This document shows positions 56,243 to 64,000 of a DNA stretch of 64,000 bases, in pieces. Location: NCBI GenBank assembly GCA_963513935.1, contig OY740776.1:10818724-10882723 (forward strand), in the 5' to 3' direction. Made by a program: the position numbers and the translations under genes. This stretch comes from Aphrophora alni (lineage: Eukaryota > Arthropoda > Insecta > Hemiptera > Aphrophoridae). The number at the start of each line of letters is the position of its first letter. Position 1 is the stretch's first letter. A model generated the notes under the pieces. It had not been told where the DNA came from. It searched no databases and saw nothing but the letters and a program-made list of their open reading frames with translations.

Positions 56243-56462
56243 CATCAACTGTTGCTGAAGGATATAATAGAGGATTCAATTGGGATAAAAGTACAGTTAT
56301 CAAGAAGACCGTTCCGTAGGTCTAATGTAAACAGTTCAGCTGCTGAGAACATCATCAACTGTTGCTGAAGGATATAAGAGAGGATTCAATTGGGATAAAA
56401 GTACAGTTATCAAGAAAACTGTTCCGTAGGTCTAATGTAAACAGTTCAGCTGCTGAGAACAC
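56241..56462. repeat. 110-bp tandem duplication
   Basis: ATCATCAACTGTTGCTGAAG begins at 56241 and 56351. The units are nearly identical through GTTCAGCTGCTGAGAACA. Confidence 0.95.
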
Positions 56463-56645
56463 AGCAAAAATGGTTGACAATCGGGAAACTGCAGACAGTG
56501 AAACTGATTTTTTTTAAATATCGATGATTTTTTTTGTAAAACCAGCTGATCTTAAATAATTAACAATAGAATTGTCAAAACAAATAGCCAAATTTCACTC
56601 TTGTATTTACGTGTTTGAAAATGCCTGCTGCAAATAAATGTTTCT

Positions 56646-56837
56646 AACATACCAGATAAGCTACTGAAAAATCCCTCAGACATATCACTAAACCTACCAG
56701 AGAAATCTGGCGATAGATATGAAGAGGAATATAGTAAGTTTTCTGAGTGGTGCAGAGTTGAAAATGTTAAACCAAAACAAGTAAGAGACAAAGTTTTATT
56801 GATTTATTTGTCTCAAAATCTAAAGACAACATTTTAG
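56646..56837 (+). pseudogene. tyrosine-recombinase-like (Crypton-type) N-terminal fragment
   Basis: A 63-residue open stretch contains NLPEKSGDRYEEEYSKFSEW, then C and VRDKVLLIYLSQNLK. The pattern 'LP-(E/K)KS---Y---Y--F--W(C)------(V)-E-VLL-YL(S)' is that of the N-terminal SAM-like domain of tyrosine-recombinase proteins found in insect Crypton-type elements. It stops at TAG (56835-56837), and no catalytic R-H-R-Y part was found. An in-frame start is not evident; MPAANKCF lies just upstream in another frame. Confidence 0.5.
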
Positions 56838-56939
56838 TAGACCATCAAAAAGTCAAAAAAAAAATTAATAATACCTCCTAAAAATGTGGCAACATTACAG
56901 AGAGTTCAGAAAAATCTTCTAAACGAAAGAATCAGTGTT

Positions 56940-57155
56940 GCCAACAATCAAAATTCTACCATAAACATAATCTGAACTTTTAAATTGCAGGTTTTTCATG
57001 TTGTTTAACTCTGTAACTCATTTATGTTTGTTGAGATAATTTTGTTAGTAATAAAAGTTAAAATTGTAAATTAAAAGTTTATATTACGAAAAATTTATTT
57101 TTCTTAAGCCTATTGTATACGGTATAATGAAAAGTATCGTTCGTTAACTCGTACC
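56940..57155 (+). repeat. dispersed repeat family C, copy 2
   Basis: Inverted counterpart of 51595-51790: CAATCAAAATTCTACCATAA, then TCTGAACTTTTAAATTG and GTAATAAAAGTTAAAATT. Confidence 0.75.
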
Positions 57156-57599
57156 GAAGTACTTTTCCAGTGCTTGATAGAATTTCTTTCCTCGGCTTCG
57201 CCTTGCACGTCAAACACGATCGTGCACCGGAAAACGTCACTTTCGGTACTAGTAATAAAATACACTATTCACTCCCGCAAAACCAAATAGGGGATGTAGA
57301 AAAGGTGATTCTTATTCCAACGACTTGTAGCCTCTAAGCGGACATTCAAGGTTCTGTTCTTTGCTGATAATTGCAGGTTAGGTTGGTACAGTGAGAGGCA
57401 ATAAATCATAAAGGCATATTATAGTATCATTATAGCTGATGTAATCTGAGACAGATAGGTTTCAAGAAATCACATTAGTTCAAGGTCTTATCCATAGTTT
57501 GGTGCAGCCACCTTTCCTGTAAGTAAATTACACAGCTTAGGTGTACATGCCGATAAGATTTTATAATTAATAGATACAAAAACATTGCACAAACTTTCT
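57156..57599. other. unassigned region
   Basis: No gene or repeat edge recognised. Confidence 0.35.
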
Positions 57600-58030
57600 C
57601 ACACACGTCCAATCATACAAATGTAAAGAAGCAGATCCTTTAAATGTAATACCCAAAGTTGGTTGTTTGGGCCTTGTAAGATATAATAAATTGTATTGGT
57701 AAATCAAGGAGTCTTATCCAGTAGGGTAAGTTTGTCTGACGGGCTCACTCGCTACGCTCTGTGACTTGGCACTGTTGCATCTTGAAACTACAAATTTTCT
57801 TGAAAGGTTTAGTGTTCGAAATTATATTTCTGACAATAACTTCGCTATTTGTCATCGTAGGGGCGTGGGGTTGGAACCATTACGTGCAGAATTGAAATCT
57901 GCAAGTCTTTAACTAACTCAGTGGGGCTGAATATCACACACGATGTGAACGATAAACTATTTAAAATGGCCGAGAGTTCGTTGGATTTTTCTGAATTTCA
58001 ATAGGGTTCTAACATCAGCACATTACACCC
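57600..58030. repeat. dispersed repeat family B, copy 2
   Basis: Matches 29640-30225 in ordered blocks (CTATTTGTCATCGTAG, GAATTGAAATCTGCAAG, TTTCAATAGGGTTCTAACAT). Includes GGAGTCTTATCCAGTAGGGT, whose reverse complement is at 50195-50215. Confidence 0.6.
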
Positions 58031-58639
58031 TCCTTCCTATACCAATATTTACGTCCATAGCTTATGTTTTATGTCCGTTATCGTGCTTACGTACAGACGA
58101 TAACGTCGACGGACACACGGCATGTCGCAAATCATTTCTTCGGTTTCTTGAGACCATCAATCCTCAATATATACTTGAAAACCCTACAACTGAGAGTTAT
58201 AACAATATTCCATTTTTGCTCATTTTTCAATCGTTTTTTAAAAATTCACAAATAATCGTAATATTATCCAAAAATCCAACTTGTTATAATATCATTTTCC
58301 CTCAGAAAGGTTCATAGAATTCATTTGTGAAATGAAAAAGACATATGTACATAAGTAACAGTTTGGAGTTACGTCAAAATTAAAAAATGTGCAGTAAAAA
58401 ATCCAAGAAAGTGCCTATGACAACCACATACCCAAATTTTTCATTGTTATATGTTTTATAATTTATTTGTGAGTAGAAATCGGTAAACAAACATATCATT
58501 TTGTGAAAAGTTACATTTTGAAAAATAAATTTTTCTGAAAAAGTAAAATAAGTGAAATTTTGTTACGGCACCGTTTCAGAGAACATTGTCTCCATCACTT
58601 TTTATAATCTATAACGAACAAAATATTTAGAATTAAATT
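58031..58639. other. gene-free AT-rich region
   Basis: No gene recognised. Confidence 0.4.
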
Positions 58640-59180
58640 CTTTTTTATTGATTTTAAATTTAACTGAATAAAATAATTATGATGACAGATGGCTACAATT
58701 TATTTAAAATTGTGTTCGGATTACACGAGGGTTCGGATTATCGAGGTACGGATTAGCGAGAGCTGTAGTTATTCCTGGCGACTAAATGCAGTAATTTTAG
58801 CGATTTATTAAATTAATTGTTGTTTTTAAATTTAACTGAATAAATGATTTTTATGATGGCAGTTTTCTACTATTTATTTAAAAAATAAATTTAAAATTTG
58901 TTCGGATTAGACGAGGGTTCGGATTATCGAGAGCTGTAGTTTTTCCTAGCAACTAAATGCAGTAATTTTAGCGATTTATTAAATTATTTAATGTTTTAAA
59001 ATTTAACCGAATAAATGATTTTTATGATGGCAGATGGCTACAATTTATTTAAAAAATAAATTTAAACATCTCTTCGGATTAAACAAGGGTTCGGATTATC
59101 GAGGTACGGATTATCGAGAGCTGTAGTTTTTCCCAACGACTAAATGCAGTAACTTTAGCGATTTATTAAATTATTTTTGT
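58640..59180. repeat. three-unit ~175-180-bp repeat with GGTTCGGATTATCGAG
   Basis: Units contain TTTATGATGGCAGATGGCTA, GGGTTCGGATTATCGAG, GAGAGCTGTAGTT and AAATGCAGTAATTTTAGCGA, starting near 58681, 58855 and 59036. The reverse complement CTCGATAATCCGAACC resembles pogo/Tigger termini, so the array may come from tandemly repeated transposon ends. Confidence 0.8.
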
Positions 59181-60012
59181 TACGATTTAGGAACTTCTGG
59201 TTATAAGAATTTGTAAGTACAGAACATTAGCTTTACAGTGGTACTTAGATTATAACGATAGTACGATTTTTATTGGGTGAAATGTTGATTTGTATAAAAA
59301 ACGTAATTTTACTTAGTCTACACGCTACACGCATAAATGTCGACAATATTTTATCAAACTCTTCGTATACTGGGTAAATAATCAACCAAGATATGTCCAT
59401 TTAAACATTTTGTTGTTGTTTAAACATTGTCAAACTTTCATCGCTTTTCTAGAAATAACTTCAAAACAGCAACACCTCTCAACATCAATTTCTTTCTATA
59501 GAGAGAGATTAATTCTCTAATCCAATAATCCAAGATCATTTAGATCTACGATAAACAAGTCAAAATATCTGATGACAGAACACAATTAACTACACCGGAA
59601 AATATCTGGCGGCTTTAATGATCGGGAAGGATTGGCCTTCTATGAACTAGATTATGTCAGAGTTACTGCAAGTTATTCTCCTTAAGTCTTGGTTAGTTTT
59701 ATTAACTGTATTCACAAGTTTCAAAATATTGCGTCCCGTACTGATCTTTATTTGACCATTCGAAAGAGGGTTGAAAAACCCGTGAAAATACTTCTTTACT
59801 AAAGTTATAAATATTCACTTTCATTTTTTTTTCACTTATACGTTGAAAGTTACTGAATGGTCAAAACAACGATTTCAAGTTGAGGTCTTTGAATTAGAAG
59901 AGAGGTTTTTGGAAAGATATCTGTTGACCATATCTGGGAATATTTTGTATAAAACAACACATAAAAAGAAGAAAAACAACATAAAATGACAAATATTGCT
60001 CAAGTGTAATTT
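59181..60012. other. gene-free region
   Basis: No gene, RNA or repeat was recognised apart from the tRNA-like segment that follows. Confidence 0.4.
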
Positions 60013-60066
60013 CTAAGGTTCTTTGGCTTTACGTGTCAATGCTCTACCAACTGAGCCTATCCTTAG
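60013..60066 (-). other. tRNA-like sequence lacking a T arm
   Basis: The minus strand reads CTAAGG-AT-AGGCTCAGTTGGTAGAGC-ATTGAC...GCCAA-AGAA-CCTTAG. The D-arm consensus (GGCTCAGTTGGTAGAGC) is clear, an anticodon-type stem follows, and the ends CTAAGG/CCTTAG pair as an acceptor would. There is no T arm. It is a tRNA-derived repeat or pseudogene, not a normal tRNA gene. Confidence 0.5.
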
Positions 60067-60216
60067 TCACTTAGCATAGGACGTACACTTCTCAATTGAC
60101 TTTGCTTTTTGCTACAATTTTGCGAATTATCAAATTAATTACCTCGTTAGTAACGACACTGAAATTAATACTTCACTCAACTTCCAGTCCTTGCGTATGT
60201 AATATTTATTTTAAAA

Positions 60217-60280
60217 TAGCTCAGTTGGTAGAACATTGACGCGTAAAGCCAAAGGTTCCAAGTTAAATTCCCAGTTCTAG
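60217..60280 (+). other. tRNA-like sequence, inverted relative of 60013-60066
   Basis: TAGCTCAGTTGGTAGAACAT followed by TGACGCGTAAAGCCAAAGG and AGTTAAATTCCC, a weak B-box. It matches the minus-strand segment 60013-60066 over about 40 bp, so the two make an inverted pair 150 bp apart. The acceptor stem is not convincing. Confidence 0.5.
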
Positions 60281-60379
60281 GTCGTATATTTTCCACTTGA
60301 TACTACCTGGTAAAAACGTATAAGCGTTAAAATCAATAAATTTAAAATAACATAAATATTGTTGAATTTCACCTTTTGT

Positions 60380-60540
60380 CCTCCTCGGAGAGTCACAATA
60401 GTGAGTACAATCCCGAAGGGACCCTGTTAGATCTCCTTCTATTAAATCTCTCTTATCCAACTCTTGTTCACTTCCGAACCTGACGCTATGGTATAAGGCG
60501 ATGACGACCGAGAGGTTTTTCTCCTGCAAACAAGGAATGA
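60380..60540 (+). repeat. dispersed LINE-tail/SINE-like repeat, copy 13
   Basis: GTCCTCCTCGGAGAGTCAC, AATAGTGAGTAC, CTCTCTTATCCAACTCTTG, GACGCTATGG, AAGGCGATGACGACCGAGAG, CAAACAAGGAATG plus an A-run of about ten. This copy keeps both the conserved start and an A-tail. Confidence 0.72.
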
Positions 60541-60814
60541 AAAAAAAAATCCCATTATTTAATAACAAGACAGTTCCATTCTCACACAGATATAAAAGTA
60601 TAATACACAAAGACTCAACTAGGAAACAGGTCTTCAAAGATAATAAGTCTTAATTTTATTGATATGAGTCTCAGGGTCGGTTCTCACAAGCAACCAGCTT
60701 CCCAACATACTCCAGTGCCGGTTTATTGGTCAGAATTCTTTCGGTTAAAACCGATCGCCGTGAAATTTAGACAGTAAGTAGGGAATGGCTCAAAGAACAA
60801 AAGTTATATAGTAC

Positions 60815-61238
60815 CAATGACTACATAAATACTATAAGACACGACATAGGATAGGGAAATAGTCTACGCTTTACGGGTGCTGTTCGTCACAAGTTTGACA
60901 CACAGCTATCAGAAAGCGCTAGCAGCAGGTGCTTGACTGTACGCATCCCACTTGGTTGAGACTGTACAACTGTTGACACAGCATAGTCAGTGTTGTCAGT
61001 TCGTGCGCTGAGATAAGCGATTCTCGACCTTCCCTCGCATCTCTGGTCCCATATGTGGCATCAGTGCTTTTTCTCTTACCCGCCTGAAACATTGTTTGAC
61101 CGTAGAGCCACCTAGCGCCAGTCACATCAACTTCAGATTCTCTAGCAGAGCGACCTAGCGGGTATTGGTCAACTCAAGAATAAGCGTAGAATATTTAACA
61201 TGACCATGTCGTGTCTTATAGTATTTATGTAGTCATTG
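60815..61238. mobile_element. MITE family M, copy 2 (33-bp TIR, 7-bp TSD)
   Basis: Nearly identical to 45272-45727 but lacks a ~32-bp internal segment. It is flanked by direct 7-bp repeats ATAGTAC (60808-60814 and 61239-61245). The ends CAATGACTAC...GTAGTCATTG are exact. Confidence 0.93.
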
Positions 61239-61245
61239 ATAGTAC

Positions 61246-61739
61246 CGATGTGTGTGCTTTTACCTGGGTGCCACCCCTTCTCGGAGGTGGAAATTGAAAC
61301 ACTCAAAATAATTACAAATCGAAATAGGGATGAAAACTAGGCAAAAAATGATCTATGAAGTTTTTTCGATAACTCAATAGTTTTCGAGTTATTCGCGATT
61401 GAAAATATTGATTTTTCATTTTTTTTAAACGCTCGTTTTAAAACGATTTTTCACAAATAACTTGAAAACCTTACGTTTTATCAAACAAATTATCAGGAGC
61501 AAAAATAGATCTTGTAAAATAACAAATCGATTGTACCTTTCTTTTTTTTTTATTTCTGTAGATAGAAATACGAACCCCATTGAGTGACTGTTTGTTCTCC
61601 GAAAACGTAATTCCAAACTTTTAACGTTAAATAACGGGAAAACGAAGCATTTTTTGAAGAAAGAGTTATTAGACATTTTTTAAGTAAATTACTTGAAAAG
61701 ACCTTTAAAATGAGTTTTTGTAAAAGTCTGTAGCATGGA
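61246..61739. other. gene-free AT-rich region
   Basis: No gene recognised. Confidence 0.4.
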
Positions 61740-62095
61740 AGGAAATAAAATATTTGTTGTTATACATTTTTCGGACATTCCCCATCATTTGTGTTTTAAA
61801 AATCAAAACACGTATTTGACGGTAGTTGTGTGTTACCGTGATTGTGTTTTTTGATTTCTCAGTTTTAGCTCCGAGATGCATACTTAGATATTAAAGTTGG
61901 TGGTATTCTTATTTAATTTTACTTCTTACATAGGCTTAGTTTATAGTTTCATGTTTCTTTAGTTTTTAGTCACTAAACTAAAGATTATCTAACTAAAGTC
62001 ATCGTCGTGTTTTGATTTTTAACACAAAAAATGATGGCAAATGTCCGAAAAATGTATAACAATAAAATTGAACTTCCATCATTAACAAATAACTT
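61740..62095. repeat. Penelope-type inverted repeat, arms ~75 bp
   Basis: TTGTTATACATTTTTCGGAC and ATTCCCCATCATTTGTG (61757-61796) are mirrored by GATGGCAAATGTCCGAAAAA and TGTATAACAATAAA (62033-62065), with AAAATCAAAACACG / CGTGTTTTGATTTTTA nearer the centre. The GATGG...ATGTCCGAAA word links it to the repeat at 6484-6827. Confidence 0.65.
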
Positions 62096-63385
62096 CAAAC
62101 AGAGAAAATATTTGTATCGCTTTTTGGAGAGAAAAACAGCAACGAAACCAATGGCTTAACCACAATAATTGAAATTAAAGGTAATCCATTTACAATTAAA
62201 TTTAATAGCCTCAGGAAACTTCCCAAAAATTTTAAACTATATTGTCAGGTAAGTAGTTGCACAGTTTGATGCAATGTAATTAAATTATCAAAAAAGCATT
62301 TTTTTTAAAATTTAGTTTTAACTTCCAAAGTGTTATAGACTGAAACGTGAGGACCGGTTTTGATGAAATTTGGTATGTCATCATAATATTCAGTTGTATT
62401 CAATTCTTCGATAGTTCAAAAAATTGTCTATTTACCCCCTCCCTTATAAAAATATTTTCAAGAATTATCTGTAAACAATCAATTGTCTAAGGGGATGTTA
62501 TTTTAAAACTCTTTTTTATAGACATTTACACAACAAAAATTTACCTCTTAACGGTGTTCAGTTTTCTTTTAGTATTTTCGATTGTGAATGGATGTCAGAA
62601 AGTTTGTGCAATATTTTTTTCACCGTTTAATTGAAAAGTACTGATTTTAAAGTAACATTAATTAAATGAATGACACTTGTTTCGGGCATTAAACTAGTTA
62701 AATTCGTCGAAAACAGATCCAAAAATTGGCAATACTCAGTTCAAACATAATGAAACTGACAAAAAATGAAGAAACACAGTAATCTCAGAAACAGAATCAG
62801 TGATTATTTCATAGACCCGACTTTACATTCAACATGTCAGATAATTAAACAGTTATTTAAAAAAAAAAAAAGCTAATTTAACTCAAATATAGTTCACAGT
62901 CGATGTAAAAAACGTAAGACATTGACTTCAGTAGTATGACTCACCAAAAGTCATTAAAACCAGTTCTCCGTTGGACAAGGTACACCCCCCCCCCTTCTAC
63001 TTCAAGGCCTGAACACATTTCAATTCCGGAATTATGAAGTAGACAGACAGACACGTTAAAAATTATTTTTAGTTACATAACTTGTATGACAAGTTCATAG
63101 GCATGCAAAATAACTTACACACAAATTATAGACCTACTTGTGTTCATAATCCCCCCCCCCCATACAATGTGAAGCGACCCGCAGTATGTTGTTTTTAAAT
63201 TCGAAAATTCGGACGACAAAATGAGAAGTGACTTATTACAAAAAGTTCATTTTGTCATTAACAACTTTTTATTAAAGATTTCAGTTGAAATAGAATCTGC
63301 TTCGGAAATCACGGCTGTTTAAAATCAAGTTAATGATGATCAAGAATCTACTTTTATTTAAGATTAATAATATTACCCGTCGTGT
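62096..63385. other. gene-free region
   Basis: Contains C-runs at about 62985-62994 and 63151-63161 and the recurrent GTTTTGATGAAATTTGGTAT sequence near 62355. No gene. Confidence 0.4.
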
Positions 63386-63405
63386 GATTTCGTTCTTCTA
63401 TAAAC

Positions 63406-63436
63406 GACGCGTTTCGGAACTAAGCTGCATCATCAG
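63406..63436 (-). ncRNA. hammerhead-like core (degraded helix II)
   Basis: The minus strand reads CUGAUGA, a poorly pairing 14-nt segment (UGCAGCUUAGUUCC), then GAA-ACGCGU-C. Canonical core, palindromic stem III and GUC triplet are present, but helix II is weak and stem I is not evident. Confidence 0.45.
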
Positions 63437-63469
63437 TACTCGCTCAGAGGTCGTCAAACATTAAGACAT

Positions 63470-63684
63470 TATAAATAAATATTGAGCTTGACCTGTGAGA
63501 TAATATTATGTAGAACCAAAAAACTCGAACACAAGATCTCACAAAAAACTACGTTTATTCAATCAAACGCGTTTCAACGACAAAGTCGCCATCCTCAGTG
63601 ATACATGAGCTACAATAACAAAACTTGACGTAAAACTTGAATAAAAGTAGTTTTTGTGAGATCTTGTGTTCGAGTTTTTCTTCT
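63470..63684 (-). mobile_element. small Penelope-type insertion with 12-bp direct flanks
   Basis: A 215-bp segment lies between direct repeats ACATTAAGACAT (63458-63469 and 63685-63696). Inside, ~50-bp inverted arms (about 63510-63562 and 63638-63686, with CTCGAACACAAGATCTCAC / GTGAGATCTTGTGTTCGAG) enclose a hammerhead-like motif. The direct repeats may be a target duplication. Confidence 0.65.
63562..63604 (-). ncRNA. hammerhead ribozyme-like motif
   Basis: The minus strand reads AUCA-CUGAGGA-U-[GGCGAC UUU GUCGUU]-GAA-ACGCGU-U-UGAU. The core fits CUGANGA, stem I is 4 bp, stem III is palindromic, and the triplet is GUU. One extra U precedes helix II, matching the extra base in the 46827-47230 copies. 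Confidence 0.6.
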
Positions 63685-63696
63685 ACATTAAGACAT

Positions 63697-64000
63697 GACT
63701 CAAAAACAAACTAATAAGTTTTTTTTTATATACAGGGTGATTGGTAATTAGTGTCCAATTTTTTTTGTAAAACTACACACTATACGAAGTGGAATCCAAT
63801 TCTTGAACAAATTTTCTCTTAATTTTCCTTTGGAACTATCAATTTCTTAGTTTTTCAAAAATATCGTGACCAATCGACGAATATTTCAATTTTCCCAAAT
63901 GTCCTGCTACCAATTGTTATGGTATTATTTTTTAAAAAACTGATAAAATTTTGAGTAAAATGCAATCATCTGTTAAGTTGTACTAATTTGGTTTATTGCT
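63697..64000. other. right end, start of a further element
   Basis: ATACAGGGTGATTGGTAATT at about 63731 looks like the terminus of another fold-back/transposon type element that runs off the window. No gene. Confidence 0.4.

Overview
This looks like a piece of an insect nuclear genome: strongly A+T-rich, carrying short (TTAGG)n/(CCTAA)n telomere-type words, and built almost entirely of insect-type transposable elements. I found no convincing host gene, rRNA gene or CRISPR array. The species cannot be named from this sequence; a hemipteran or another insect with a large repeat-rich genome is a guess.

The dominant feature is one complete LTR retrotransposon of the Ty3/Gypsy type at 12343-24738 (about 12.4 kb). 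It has two 2.5 kb LTRs that appear to differ by a single A in an A-run, a 4-bp target duplication (GTTC), a primer-binding site, intact gag (15283-16551) and pol (16536-21191) frames, and a polypurine tract. Gag and Pol are in different frames. A textbook -1 slippery heptamer (T TTA AAC) sits two codons before the gag stop, so Gag-Pol is probably made by programmed frameshifting. No env-like frame follows pol. The near-identical LTRs indicate a very recent insertion.

The rest is a mosaic of older elements. From left to right: about 13 copies of a ~200-250 bp dispersed repeat, one joined to a LINE C-terminus at 55490-55747; a Penelope-like inverted repeat (6484-6827); a MITE with 50-bp TIRs and an 8-bp TSD (9191-9624); a Gypsy gag-protease-RT relic (10060-11265); a TTAA-flanked piggyBac-like element full of GC hairpins (11356-11795); a Tigger/pogo relic (26995-27825); a 1.64 kb hAT-like element with a perfect 8-bp TSD (31872-33514); two Helitron-type ends (37290, 44523); several large fold-back elements; and a MITE present twice with 7-bp TSDs (45272-45727, 60815-61238).

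Relics of a Penelope-like reverse transcriptase (54735-55075) and of a tyrosine-recombinase-like protein (56646-56837) are also present. Minisatellites lie at 36115-37050 (64-bp unit), 38171-38908 (82 bp), 48620-49112 and 52909-53549 (74 bp); the first and last embed telomere-type words.

The most interesting small features are hammerhead-ribozyme-like motifs in Penelope-type repeats, best at 46827-47230 (four copies) and 63562-63604. They have a CUGANGA/GAA core, a 6-bp stem I and a palindromic ACGCGU stem III, as expected for minimal dimeric hammerheads.
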